From a virus: a stretch of DNA of 43,944 nt. Made by a program: the position numbers and the translations under genes. Shown piece after piece: positions 21,656-30,571 of this stretch; position 1 is the stretch's first letter, and every line of letters begins with the position of its first letter. The stretch lies in IMG/VR virus record IMGVR_UViG_3300045996_003834, positions 1 through 43,944 of that record. The stretch is one strand, 5' to 3'. The notes below the pieces were generated by a model. The model was not told where the DNA came from. It made no database searches and saw only the letters and a list, made by a program, of their open reading frames with translations.

Positions 21656-22207
21656 TCAGCTGCGCCCGATGGCGCGTCGATCCGCGGCCAAGCAGGCCGC
21701 GGCGTGATAGGTGGGCCACGTGGCCCGGCGAGGACGGCCCGGACGCCACAGCCGCTTGGCGTACAGCTCCCAGGCGTCGTCCGGATCGTTCAGCCCTGGG
21801 AGGGGGAAGGGGTCGGTCCAGAGCAACAGCCTTGCGAACGCGGCGGCCAGCACGTCGTCAGTCTCGAGCTGCGTCCAGATGGAGTGGGCGTCGAACTCGA
21901 CCCCTCGCAGCTCGCAGATCCGTTCGGCGTGCTTGGCAGAAGCGGGATGCGTCATGACGCCCACCACCCCGCCGCCCAGCTCGAAGCCCCAGAAGCCGCG
22001 GGCCGGGCCCTTGATCCGACGGTCGATGCGGCCGTCCCGCTCGATCAGTTGGTACCGCTCCGTGAAGCGGCTCTCCTGCAGCCCGATGGCGTAGAGCAGC
22101 ACCAGCGCCTTGATGCTGCTCATGCTCGCCGGCAAGGTGCCGAGCGCTTGCGCGATGGACCCCTTGATGTCCGGGCTGATCAATTTTGCGTGAACCTCGG
22201 GCGGCAT
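21656..22207 (-). CDS. Endolysin, lysozyme/transglycosylase-like
   Basis: A 183-residue protein. GLQESRF places a likely catalytic Glu at 45, and GPARGFWGFELGG at 67-79 gives the second conserved block; together these recall a phage muramidase-like family found next to holins in phages of Proteobacteria. No signal peptide is visible, so it should need a holin. The start at 22207 is preferred because AGAAGGAG lies seven bases upstream; an ATG at 22225 overlapping the upstream stop would add six residues. Confidence 0.75.
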   Translation of the reverse strand: MPPEVHAKLISPDIKGSIAQALGTLPASMSSIKALVLLYAIGLQESRFTERYQLIERDGRIDRRIKGPARGFWGFELGGGVVGVMTHPASAKHAERICELRGVEFDAHSIWTQLETDDVLAAAFARLLLWTDPFPLPGLNDPDDAWELYAKRLWRPGRPRRATWPTYHAAACLAADRRAIGRS

Positions 22208-22224
22208 GCCACCACTCCTTCTCA

Positions 22225-23676
22225 TCACGGCACCGCGGGCAGGCGGGCTTGGAATGCGTGGAGGTCGGCTGTGTTGGTGCTGCCCCAACCCGATGTGAAT
22301 GCGACCAGCGTGGCGTTGCGATTGATCGTGGCGTGCGGCTCGAAGAAGTAGCCGCTCGTCGGCACCACCGAGCGGTGCATTGCGACGTTGAAGATGCGCG
22401 GGTTGGCCTTCAGCTCGACGAGCGTGACCTTGTTGTCCATCCACTTCACGTCGCCGCCGTACTGGCCATAGGCCGACACAAGGACGTAGCCCGGCTTGCC
22501 GTAGGCTTTGCCGCTGAAGTGGAAGGCGCGCGCCGTGCCGGCCAGGTACGACGAGAACAGCAGCGTGCGCACGCCGGTCGTCAGGTTGACCATGAACACG
22601 TCGCCGCCCGAGGACTGGTAGTCCACGGCCACGTAGGCGTCATCCCCGTTCGGCAGCAGCGCGATGTCCGAGTGCTCCGACTTGTGGAGGATCTTCTTGC
22701 TGGTCGTGAAGGTAGGGTTGAAGGCCACGGTTCCTTTGGTGCCGTCCCAGGACACGACGCAGAACTTGCCGCTCGGGCTCATGCTCACGTGGTCGGGCCG
22801 GTCGCCGCTCGTGCTCAAAGTACCGAGCACCGTGTTGGTGTCACGGTCCCACGTGAAGACGCCCACGCTGCCCCAGCTGCCGTTGTCGACCATGAAGCAC
22901 CAGTACCGGCCGTCGGCCGAAGGCGACCCCTCGGACTTGGTCCACGCGGCGGCGGCGCCGGGCCACTTGGCCTTCAGACGGGCGCCGAAGTCGCCAACAA
23001 CCCGCGACGCGCCCGTGGCGACGTTCAGCTCCAGCAGCTGCATGCCCACGCCGTTGGTGGGCAGGTAGTACAGCAAATCCGGGTTCGTCGGGTGCCACTG
23101 CGGTTCGGCGTCGCCGGCCGGGCCGCGCAGCACGCCCACGTACGCGAAGGTCTGTGCGTTGTGCAGGTGCCAGAAGCCGTTGCTCGACGAGACGAGCTGC
23201 CGTGTGTTGTTGGCGTTGAAGGCTTGGCGACGCGAGTAGTCGTTCCGAGCCCAGCCGACAGGCGCGTCGGCCCGATCGGTCACCCGCGCCACCAGCGTCT
23301 TGAAGGCTGGGTCAGGGGTGAGCACGCCGCGGGCAGGGCGCGGCGGCAGCGCGGCAGAGCCCAGCTGCTGACCCATCACCCAGTCGCCGGCAACGGGGGC
23401 GGAGGGGACGGTCGGCGTGGGCGTGGGCACCGGCAGCGTCGAGCCCGGCGTGTACCGCAGCCGCAGCGAGCAGTCGTAGGTGGCCGCGATCTGTTGCTGC
23501 TTGGCGTGGGCCAGGACGGCCGCCTTGCACTCTTCGAAGGTGGGGTAGTTGGTGGTGCCGATCTTGGTGCGCGTGTCGTCGCGCGTCGGTTGCCAGAGTT
23601 CGGTGACGGTTTGCGCGGCGGCGTTCAGGCCGATCGCAGCGACGAAAAGTAGAACGAGGGAGCGGTTGCGTTTCAT
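22225..23676 (-). CDS. Secreted beta-propeller-like protein (TolB/WD-like)
   Basis: A 483-residue protein with a Sec signal peptide (MKRNRSLVLLFVAAIGLNAAAQ; cleavage near residue 20). After a Pro/Thr-rich linker at about 83-98 there are repeated blade-like segments ending in patterns such as HVSMSPSGKFCVVSW, DIALLPNGDDAYVAVDY and TINRNATLVAFTSGW, typical of TolB or WD-type propellers. No enzymatic signature is visible. Some TolB-like propellers belong to oligogalacturonate lyases, but the identity is too unclear to claim this. It sits between the holin candidates and the endolysin, coupled to the upstream gene by ATGA. It should reach the periplasm or cell surface. Confidence 0.65.
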   Translation of the reverse strand: MKRNRSLVLLFVAAIGLNAAAQTVTELWQPTRDDTRTKIGTTNYPTFEECKAAVLAHAKQQQIAATYDCSLRLRYTPGSTLPVPTPTPTVPSAPVAGDWVMGQQLGSAALPPRPARGVLTPDPAFKTLVARVTDRADAPVGWARNDYSRRQAFNANNTRQLVSSSNGFWHLHNAQTFAYVGVLRGPAGDAEPQWHPTNPDLLYYLPTNGVGMQLLELNVATGASRVVGDFGARLKAKWPGAAAAWTKSEGSPSADGRYWCFMVDNGSWGSVGVFTWDRDTNTVLGTLSTSGDRPDHVSMSPSGKFCVVSWDGTKGTVAFNPTFTTSKKILHKSEHSDIALLPNGDDAYVAVDYQSSGGDVFMVNLTTGVRTLLFSSYLAGTARAFHFSGKAYGKPGYVLVSAYGQYGGDVKWMDNKVTLVELKANPRIFNVAMHRSVVPTSGYFFEPHATINRNATLVAFTSGWGSTNTADLHAFQARLPAVP

Positions 23677-24002
23677 TTCTGCTCTTTCGGTTCGAGTTCG
23701 ACCCAGTCGGTGGTCCGCCGTACTGCATGACCGGCCTGGCGCGCTCGCCACAGATAGCCGACCAGAACAACTGCGATGCCTGCGTTGACGAGCAGCAAGG
23801 CGCGGCTGAATCGAATGCCGTCGCCCACCGGGGAGCCGTCGATGAGCGCGACCGCGATCGCCCCAAAGCCCAGCACCATCCCGCAGAGGCCTGTCTTGAT
23901 GACGATGCCGTCGTGGATGCGATGCGACAGCACCATCCCGATGAGCACCAACGCCAGAACGCCGCAAACAGCAGCGTTCGCCAGGGAGAGGATCAGATCC
24001 AT
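23673..24002 (-). CDS. Membrane protein with three predicted spans, holin candidate
   Basis: A 109-residue protein with hydrophobic segments at about 5-27, 37-56 and 68-87 and a charged C-terminal tail, a topology seen in class I holins. GGAGA lies before ATG 24002. With the preceding membrane protein it may form a holin and antiholin pair that times lysis; which is which cannot be told. Confidence 0.65.
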   Translation of the reverse strand: MDLILSLANAAVCGVLALVLIGMVLSHRIHDGIVIKTGLCGMVLGFGAIAVALIDGSPVGDGIRFSRALLLVNAGIAVVLVGYLWRARQAGHAVRRTTDWVELEPKEQK

Positions 24003-24007
24003 CGCTT

Positions 24008-24337
24008 TTATCTCCGGGAGAACCAGCCGGTGAGGATCGCGCCCCACGGGGTTTCTCGGATGCCGCCGAGGATCGCGGCGGCGATCGACATGCTCAGGAA
24101 GCCGAGCACAAAGGCCGCACCGAGTGTGTATTCTGGCGTTGTCATTTTGAGGTATGCGCAGAGCGGAGGGGATAAGTATCCCGCCGCCAGCGCGCCAGAA
24201 ACGAAGTTCACTCCCTTTTCGAAGGCCCCCGTACCGGGGGCAGCGAATTTGACAGCGGCAATGCAAGATCCCGCGGCGCCCGCCACAATCGGATTGTTCC
24301 AGATGAACTTCTTGATGTCCTGGAGGTCGATGTCCAT
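24008..24337 (-). CDS. Membrane protein, holin candidate
   Basis: A 109-residue protein starting with an amphipathic MDIDLQDIKKFIWNN segment, then hydrophobic stretches at about 16-33, 45-64 and 70-91, and a basic end GWFSRR. The pattern is similar to putative phage holins. It is the first gene of the lysis cluster, behind the palindrome at 24387-24399, which could control it. Confidence 0.65.
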   Translation of the reverse strand: MDIDLQDIKKFIWNNPIVAGAAGSCIAAVKFAAPGTGAFEKGVNFVSGALAAGYLSPPLCAYLKMTTPEYTLGAAFVLGFLSMSIAAAILGGIRETPWGAILTGWFSRR

Positions 24338-24374
24338 TCGAGGTCCTCGGCGCTACGACCAAATTCTTTCGCAA

Positions 24375-24399
24375 ATTATCGCACGATTGCTCCGAGCAA
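24375..24399 (-). promoter_or_regulatory. Palindrome TTGCTC-C-GAGCAA upstream of the lysis genes
   Basis: A 13-bp palindrome at 24387-24399 made of the same GAGCAA half-site as promoters P1-P3, in the 68-bp gap before the holin candidates. A GATAAT -10-like hexamer (24375-24380, minus strand) follows, but no good -35 stands at the right distance. It may place lysis genes under the same regulator. Confidence 0.4.
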
Positions 24400-24405
24400 A
24401 ATGCC

Positions 24406-24852
24406 TCACGGCGACACGGGCCAGACGATCGCGTCGGGGAAGCCCGGCTGCTCCGTCACGTCGCGCAGCGCCTTGCGGTAGGCCTTCCACGCCGCTTTCT
24501 CGTCTGCGGTCAAGTCGGCGTCCGCCAGCTGGGTCCAGTCCGACGCCGCCAAACGGCTCGCGCGTTCTGCTCGCACGGATTGCGCCAAAGCCGTGGCGGT
24601 CGGACGACCGAGCCATCGACGCGACTGCGAATCCCAAACAAAGGTCTCGAGCGCTGTGCTCGTGGGCTGCTGCGGCTTCCACTCAACCACCGTCTTCGTG
24701 GCCAAGTCGAAGCGCTGCGCGAGCGCGTCGTACACACCTTCAAGCGCCACGTGGCCGAGTGGCGTGTTGAGGACGAGCATCGTCTCGGGACCCTCAAAGA
24801 GCCGGCCCGAGAAGAGCCCTGTGTCTGCCTTGTAGAACGAGTAGATCGGCAT
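24406..24852 (-). CDS. Tail fibre assembly chaperone-like protein
   Basis: A 148-residue protein. Its C-terminal 70 residues match the phage tail APC pattern: RLAASDWTQLADADLT, AWKAYRKALRDVTEQPGFPDAIVWP. Such proteins are thought to help fibre folding or attachment. GGAAAGGAACT precedes the ATG, close to the shared leader. It follows the tail tip gene and is the last tail gene before the lysis region. Confidence 0.75.
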   Translation of the reverse strand: MPIYSFYKADTGLFSGRLFEGPETMLVLNTPLGHVALEGVYDALAQRFDLATKTVVEWKPQQPTSTALETFVWDSQSRRWLGRPTATALAQSVRAERASRLAASDWTQLADADLTADEKAAWKAYRKALRDVTEQPGFPDAIVWPVSP

Positions 24853-24874
24853 CGGACGAGTTCCTTTCCTTGCC

Positions 24875-27790
24875 TCAGCGCTTGATGACCGCCACGCGCA
24901 GCTGCGCGCTTAAGTTCACGGCCTTGCCTGCGGGCACGTCGTTGCGCACAACCAAGTCCAACGAGACCGTGGTGGCGGGCGGCAGCACGTACTGCCAAAC
25001 AACGGCCAAGGACGCGGCGGGACTTTCACCGTCCTGCGGCGTGAACGATGCGCGGGACTGACGCGAGAAGGGCGTGATGATGGTGTTGCCATTCATGGCG
25101 TATATGTGCGCATACACCACCCCATAACCAGTCGAAGGAGCCACAAAGCTGTTGTGGAATGTCCCTGAGACCGTTCCCGTCGCCTCCAGCACAATCGGCT
25201 GCGAGCCGGTGTTTGAATAAGTGATTGAGGCCAACTCCTTGACCAGCGTCCCCCGCGGGTCGTCCGTCGGCGTGTTGAAAGTGAAGTCTTCGACGGAAGA
25301 TGACGCGACCTCGGTTGCAGCCGATGGCGCCAGCTGCTCCGTGCCCACGGCCCCGTTGGCGATCTTCACGGCCATCAAGTTCAGCAACGTTTGCCGCGTG
25401 GTGTAAACGTCTTGGAACTTCTGACGGAACGTCACGCCGACGATGGCGGTGTTGCCGGCCAAGTTGTTCCAGGCGACGGGTGTGGTGAGCGTGGCGAGAT
25501 ACGCCACCAGCGCGGCGACCGCGTTGTCGTAGGCCGTCTTCTCCGTCGTGATGGCTTGCGCCGCGGCCTTTGCATCGATGTCAGCTTGCTCGGCGACGAT
25601 CACGTCTCGGTCCTGGATCACGCGCGGCTTCTCGTCGGGCGTGAGCAAGCTGTCGCTGGCGATGTCGTTCAGCCGTGCGATCGCGGCGGCGGCGTTCGCG
25701 GCAGCGTTGGTGGCCGCGGCCACGGCGGCCGGGATCGTCACGAGCACCGTCTTGTGCAGGCTCCAAACGCTCCGGACACCGATGGTGTTGAGTGAGCGGA
25801 GGCGGAATGTGTACGTGCTGCCCGCGATCAGCCCCACCACGGTTGCAGAGGTCGAGTTGCCCTCCACGGTCATCGAAGGCCAGTCGCCGCTCGGCAACCC
25901 GCCGGTCATGCGCACGAACTGGATCTCGATCTTGCCCGACTGGCGCACGGCTTCGCTCGGGGGCGGGTCCCATGTGACCAGCACGCGCGTCTGAGCCGTG
26001 GCATCTTCCACAGAAGCGCCCGCCGTCAACGTCACGTTGGTCGGCGGCGGCAGATAGTACGGCGACGGCAGCGTCGTGTTCTGCGCGGCGTTCAGGACGT
26101 TCAAGCCGGCGTTCACGTTGTAGATGCTGGGATCCGTCTCCCGCAAGGTCAACTTGATCAGCGTCTCGGTGCTGAAGGTCCAGCCGATGATCTCGAAGAG
26201 CTTGTTGACGAAGCCCAAGTGCTCTAGCGTGAGCGTGACCGTGTCGAACAGCTCCAGCTGGTACGCCTTCATGTTCACCGGCAGCTCAACGACCATCCCA
26301 TCGCGCATGCGTCGCAGCATCACCGCGCAGACATGTTGGGCATGCACTTGCCGCGTCACGGCGCCCAGGTCCACGTCGCGGGGCAGCTCCTGTCCGTCGG
26401 CGGCGATGAACACGTCGCTCCGCACCTCGGGCAAGGGCGCTGCAGTGAAAGAAACGCTCGTGGCCGTGGTGACGTCCGACACGTAGTTGCCTGCGTCGGC
26501 GATCCGCGGCCGCAGAACGTTCGCCATGTCGTTGCGCGGAGGGTCCTTGATCACCGACAAGCCGTCCGCCCCCGAGAGCCAAGTGTCGTCGATCGCGGCG
26601 ACCGGTGCGCGGTAGACGCCCGCCGCGACGGTCAACCGCCCGCCCGACCAGCCGTACTCGCCCGCCATCGCTTCCACGATCTCTGCAAAGGGCTCCTCGG
26701 GGCTGACGTCGCGCCCGAGGGAACAAACGATGCCGGCTTGGTACAGCGGGCGGGTCTGCGTGCCCGCGGTCGTCTGGAACACCGTGACCGTGTCGCACGC
26801 GTTGGCGGCAGCGATGAAGGCGAGTTCGTTGATCTCCGCGGGCAAGCACGCGCCGCCATTCGGATGCAGCGCCCAATCCCGCGCGATCAGAGCCGGGTTC
26901 TCGGTCCACGCCGTCAGGCCCGAACGGGGGTCGTGGACTTTCGCGCCGCGCACGACGGCCGTGATCTGCGGCGGGCCCGAGGGGAAGGCGTCTTGGCTGT
27001 AGGTCAACTCCACCACCAAGCACGCGATGCCCGAGAACTTGTCCGACGAGGTGACCAGGGTCGGGAACCGCGTCATCAGCGCCGCGGACAGATCTTGCGT
27101 CGGGGAACCGCGCACCTTCCACACCTTGGCGTAGTAGTCGGTGCGGGTGTATTGGTACGTCACCTCCCACGTGCCGGTCGCCGGGTCATTCATCGACACT
27201 GTGTTCCCCACCACCGTGGGCGTCACCTGGATGTCGTACTCGGCCGAGGAGCTGGACTTGAGCCAGACTTGAACGCTCCCGGCGACGGGGGTGAAAGGCA
27301 GCACCACGGAAGCGGTGGCGCCCGTGGCCGCGGTGCTGGCGCGGCCGGTCAACAGCACGTCTCGACCGAAGGGGCCGTCCAAGACGCTGTACCCCAAGCC
27401 CAGCACGGGCACGTCCACCCCGTCGCTGATGAGCGTGAGCGGTTGGTCGTTGAAGTACACCGTCTCGATCTCGTCCACCTCGTGCCCCGCCAAAGCAACG
27501 ACGAGCGTGAACTTGTTGCTGTTGGTGCCGTGCGTGCCCTTGAAGATCAGCCCGTCCGAGTTGCGCACACGGCCGTAGAGCCGCGAGCGCGGGCCGTCCG
27601 CGGTGGAGATCGAAACCAGCCGGTCCTCGAGAGACGCGTTGAATGCTTCGCGGGCTTTCTTCTTCGCGCGGCGCGCCTGCCACGCACCGACCGCCAGCGA
27701 CGCGCCAATGGTCAGCGCCATGACGACCGTTGCATTCACCGCGAGGAACGTCCCCACGGCTTGCACGATGAACGGAATTGCTGCGGGCAC
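24875..27790 (-). CDS. Tail tip protein J-like / central fibre
   Basis: A 971-residue protein corresponding to the host-specificity protein of siphophages. The first 40 residues contain a hydrophobic stretch; residues about 50-560 form the tip body (VYFNDQPLTL, GNTVSMNDP, GEYGWSGGRLTVAAGVYRAP, QHVCAVMLRR). A fibronectin type III domain lies at about 580-690, a long helical segment at 690-810, and a beta-rich end that may contact the receptor. It is preceded by the NlpC/P60-like tail gene, the usual K-J order. Confidence 0.85.
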   Translation of the reverse strand: MPAAIPFIVQAVGTFLAVNATVVMALTIGASLAVGAWQARRAKKKAREAFNASLEDRLVSISTADGPRSRLYGRVRNSDGLIFKGTHGTNSNKFTLVVALAGHEVDEIETVYFNDQPLTLISDGVDVPVLGLGYSVLDGPFGRDVLLTGRASTAATGATASVVLPFTPVAGSVQVWLKSSSSAEYDIQVTPTVVGNTVSMNDPATGTWEVTYQYTRTDYYAKVWKVRGSPTQDLSAALMTRFPTLVTSSDKFSGIACLVVELTYSQDAFPSGPPQITAVVRGAKVHDPRSGLTAWTENPALIARDWALHPNGGACLPAEINELAFIAAANACDTVTVFQTTAGTQTRPLYQAGIVCSLGRDVSPEEPFAEIVEAMAGEYGWSGGRLTVAAGVYRAPVAAIDDTWLSGADGLSVIKDPPRNDMANVLRPRIADAGNYVSDVTTATSVSFTAAPLPEVRSDVFIAADGQELPRDVDLGAVTRQVHAQHVCAVMLRRMRDGMVVELPVNMKAYQLELFDTVTLTLEHLGFVNKLFEIIGWTFSTETLIKLTLRETDPSIYNVNAGLNVLNAAQNTTLPSPYYLPPPTNVTLTAGASVEDATAQTRVLVTWDPPPSEAVRQSGKIEIQFVRMTGGLPSGDWPSMTVEGNSTSATVVGLIAGSTYTFRLRSLNTIGVRSVWSLHKTVLVTIPAAVAAATNAAANAAAAIARLNDIASDSLLTPDEKPRVIQDRDVIVAEQADIDAKAAAQAITTEKTAYDNAVAALVAYLATLTTPVAWNNLAGNTAIVGVTFRQKFQDVYTTRQTLLNLMAVKIANGAVGTEQLAPSAATEVASSSVEDFTFNTPTDDPRGTLVKELASITYSNTGSQPIVLEATGTVSGTFHNSFVAPSTGYGVVYAHIYAMNGNTIITPFSRQSRASFTPQDGESPAASLAVVWQYVLPPATTVSLDLVVRNDVPAGKAVNLSAQLRVAVIKR

Positions 27791-27791
27791 G

Positions 27792-28205
27792 TCAAACTTC
27801 CTTTTCCAAGCGCCAGACCTTCTTGGCCCGGTCTAGCGTGAATGCGACCAAGCCGTCCTTGCCCGGCGCGTGCCAGGCTCCGCCCGTCCAGACGCACAGC
27901 GAGTCTCGGCCCTCCGTTTCGATCAGCCCGATGTCCCCGGGCTGAGCAAACAGAACAGGCACCTCTTCCCCGAAGCGCTCCGCCGCGATGGCGGCGAGGC
28001 CGCCGAACTGGGCCAACACGCGGGCGGCACCCAACGCGTCGTGGTACGTTCCGCGCAGCCCCGCGGCAGGATCGTGCCCCGTGCAGACTTGCGCGCAGTC
28101 TGCCGCGAAGAGGGCGCAGTCCTGAGCACCCCAAGCGAACGGGACGAGCGCTCGGGCCGCGACGCACTCGGCCAAGGCGACTTGCCAATCCGGAACGCGG
28201 CTCAT
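27792..28205 (-). CDS. NlpC/P60-like tail tip protein (DUF6950-like)
   Basis: A 137-residue protein with FAWGAQDCALFAADC near residues 23-37, the DC that marks the catalytic Cys of NlpC/P60-like domains, and a later DIGLIETEG region. It corresponds to the lambda K family, peptidoglycan hydrolases of the tail tip; whether activity is kept is unclear, since a convincing catalytic His is not evident. The start at 28205 overlaps the upstream stop as ATGA. Confidence 0.75.
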   Translation of the reverse strand: MSRVPDWQVALAECVAARALVPFAWGAQDCALFAADCAQVCTGHDPAAGLRGTYHDALGAARVLAQFGGLAAIAAERFGEEVPVLFAQPGDIGLIETEGRDSLCVWTGGAWHAPGKDGLVAFTLDRAKKVWRLEKEV

Positions 28206-28768
28206 TGCCTGAAGTAGGCCGCGGCGGGCCACACGTCGTTGTGAGTGGACTGGCTCTGGATGAAGCGCAGCGACGTGTCCCCGGGGAAGAGCTTGCGCTG
28301 GTCGGCGTCCGTATACAAGCTGGACTTCGGCCGCCCGAACGTCACCGCTCGATGCTCCGCCACAACGGTCACGGTCACGGTCTCGTTGGAGATCTGCAAC
28401 GGCATGTTCTCCACCGTGCCGGCCCAGATCAGGGGTGCATCGAGCACGGCCAAGGAGTCCGGGTCCATCGTGGCCAGCCGCAGCGTGATCGGCTTGTTGC
28501 GCACGTCCTCGTTCAAGGCAATGGCCATGACCTCCAGCGGCACCCCGCTCAACTGGAGGCTGATGTTCTTGTGCTCCCCGGGGCTGTCCTCGATCTCGGA
28601 GATGGTGCCGAGGCCGCCCACACCGACGTAGTTGTTGCCGGCGTAGGTGATGTCGACGCCCGCGGTGGTCAGCCGCACCGGCAGCGTGAAGAAGAAGTCA
28701 ACAAGCACGGCCATCGCGACGCGCTCTTGCGAGAGCGCCGCGGCCGCAGCTCCGGTCATGCCCCTCAT
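28202..28768 (-). CDS. Minor tail protein (DUF2163-like)
   Basis: A 188-residue protein with FFFTLPVRLTTAGVDITYAGNNYVGVG at the start and a C-terminal EHRAVTFGRPKSSLYTDADQR segment typical of tail hub proteins in phages of this kind, the L or DUF2163 analogue. GGAGGAG precedes ATG 28768, which overlaps the upstream stop as ATGA. It probably joins the distal tail to the tip. Confidence 0.8.
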   Translation of the reverse strand: MRGMTGAAAAALSQERVAMAVLVDFFFTLPVRLTTAGVDITYAGNNYVGVGGLGTISEIEDSPGEHKNISLQLSGVPLEVMAIALNEDVRNKPITLRLATMDPDSLAVLDAPLIWAGTVENMPLQISNETVTVTVVAEHRAVTFGRPKSSLYTDADQRKLFPGDTSLRFIQSQSTHNDVWPAAAYFRQ

Positions 28769-29862
28769 GCGTCGAACTCCTCCAGCGCGGCGAGCCGAGC
28801 TTCGATGGCGGTCATGCGCGCCTCCATCCCGGCCGCCACGAAGGCCAGCAGCTGATCCATGCGGAACCCGTAGCGGTCGCCGGCAGGCTGGTCGCCCTCG
28901 GCGTCCCAGGCGTCGTGACAGATGAAGGCGTAGGCGCTCGGCTCCAACTCGTGAGCGCGCATGATCTCCATGGCCCGCTGCACCGTCATGCCGATGTGGC
29001 TGCGGGCCGTGTCCTCGCCCTTCTCTTGCACAGCGGCCAGGAACTTGAACGTGCCGATCTCGCGCGCCAACGCGCTCGCGGCGGCGAGTTCGTTCGGCGT
29101 CAGCGCGCCGACCTCCGTCTTCTCACGGGCGTCGGACGTGTTGATCGTGCTGGTGCCGGCGAAGATCGTCGACCAGCGCTTGGCCGCGGTGCCGAAGGTT
29201 TGCGTGTTGTCGCCGCCCGCCGCGATCGAGCCCGCAGCAAGAATCCGCAGTCGCTCTTGCGAACTCGTGGCGAAGTACAGATCGAGGGTGTGGCGCTGGT
29301 AAACAACCCCGTTGCCTACCCCGTCCTGACCGACGGCCAGAGAAGAGGTGCCGACGCCCTGGCCGTTGCCGGCGAACTCCATATAAGCGGACACGCCCGT
29401 GCCGTTTCGGACGCAGGCCGTGCCGTTGACGTCAAGGGTGGCGACGGCCGCGACGTTGCCCAACACAAAGCCCGTGGACGTGAATCGCGCCCGCTCCTGG
29501 ACTGCGCCTGCGACCCCGGTGCCGATAGCGATCGAGGCGGAGCCCGCCGTGCCCCCGCCCATCGCCAAGATGGCAGCGCCGACCGTTCCGCCAATCTTGA
29601 AGCCGTATCCGGAGCTGCCCGTCAACGACCCGTTGTTAGTCGTGAAGAACTCGCCGCCGCTGCCGAACGTGGCCGAGCTGTTTGTGGCATCCGCTTGGAT
29701 CACGCCGGCAACGTCCCACTTCACCGAGGGCGTCTTGCCGAGCCCGATGTTCACGCCCGAAACCGTCATCAGGCTTCGCGTCTGGTACAGCTCCACGAAC
29801 ATCGCGTCGAGGTGCGTCAGGAGGTTCAGCGTCGAGAGGGCGCCGAGAGTGATGATAGCCAT
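28765..29862 (-). CDS. Tail fibre-like protein with S74 intramolecular chaperone
   Basis: A 365-residue protein. Residues about 30-230 are a low-complexity Gly/Ala/Thr-rich beta region. The C-terminal 125 residues form a peptidase S74 domain: NTSDAREKTEV with the Ser-Asp pair at 243-244, then IGTFKFLAA, HIGMTVQRAMEIM and a coiled end GMEARMTAIEARLAALEE. These domains drive trimer folding and then cut themselves off at the Ser. This fits a trimeric fibre within the tail tip module. Confidence 0.85.
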   Translation of the reverse strand: MAIITLGALSTLNLLTHLDAMFVELYQTRSLMTVSGVNIGLGKTPSVKWDVAGVIQADATNSSATFGSGGEFFTTNNGSLTGSSGYGFKIGGTVGAAILAMGGGTAGSASIAIGTGVAGAVQERARFTSTGFVLGNVAAVATLDVNGTACVRNGTGVSAYMEFAGNGQGVGTSSLAVGQDGVGNGVVYQRHTLDLYFATSSQERLRILAAGSIAAGGDNTQTFGTAAKRWSTIFAGTSTINTSDAREKTEVGALTPNELAAASALAREIGTFKFLAAVQEKGEDTARSHIGMTVQRAMEIMRAHELEPSAYAFICHDAWDAEGDQPAGDRYGFRMDQLLAFVAAGMEARMTAIEARLAALEEFDA

Positions 29863-29877
29863 GGTTGCCTAGCCTTT

Positions 29878-30570
29878 TCAGATTGCTTCGATCAGCTCGA
29901 GAGCCGTGCCTTCGAACCCGCCGGGCCGATAGGCGGTGGGCACCGAATCGCCCGACCGCAGGCGGAAGCGCGCGGTGGGCTTGTTGTACGTGACGATCGA
30001 GTATGCCGCGACGGCAGCGCGCATACGCGGCCAAATTTCCACCGCCAGCCGGCCGTTGGCGTCGAAGGTGCCGCCCGTCATCAGCCGGATCAGCTGGCCG
30101 TTCACACCAAGCATGTCGCCCGGGTAGAGGGTGCGGCCCGGCGGGTTGCTCAGCGTCAGCGTGGAGGCGCCCTTGGCCGCCGTCGTCGCGACCGCTGCGC
30201 CGTTGTTCGTGACCAGCACCGTTTGACCGCTGCCGTTCACCACCGTGACGGGCTGGCCGCTGCCGTTCACGACGTTCACGACGTTGCCTTCACCGAACGT
30301 GCCCAGCGGCGAGGGCCGCCCCAGGTGCCACAGCTCGATCGTGTTCACCGGCCCGCGCAGTCGGTCGAAGAAGGCTTCGCGCGCAGCAGCGTTGATTCCG
30401 CGATCCTTCTTGCCGCGGCCGGTCAGCTCCAAGCTCGCCACCCAGCGCTCGCCCATCAGGTCGATGCTTTGCACGGCGGGCGTGTACGGCCCGGTGAACA
30501 CACGCACGTTGGGTGGCGCGTACAGCTCGAACCGGCTGACGCGGAAGTTCGGCCACAAGTAGCTCGGCAT
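29878..30570 (-). CDS. Distal tail protein-like (230 aa)
   Basis: Occupies the Dit/M position after the tape measure. It begins MPSYLWPNFRVSRFELYAPPNVRVFTG; then a WVASLELTGRG core. An insert near residues 95-125 repeats VVNGSGQ twice (VVNVVNGSGQPVTVVNGSGQTVLV), probably a loop or small beta insertion. The end (residues 170-225) again looks like the beta core. It should connect the tail tube to the tip. Confidence 0.7.
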   Translation of the reverse strand: MPSYLWPNFRVSRFELYAPPNVRVFTGPYTPAVQSIDLMGERWVASLELTGRGKKDRGINAAAREAFFDRLRGPVNTIELWHLGRPSPLGTFGEGNVVNVVNGSGQPVTVVNGSGQTVLVTNNGAAVATTAAKGASTLTLSNPPGRTLYPGDMLGVNGQLIRLMTGGTFDANGRLAVEIWPRMRAAVAAYSIVTYNKPTARFRLRSGDSVPTAYRPGGFEGTALELIEAI

Positions 30571-30571
30571 C

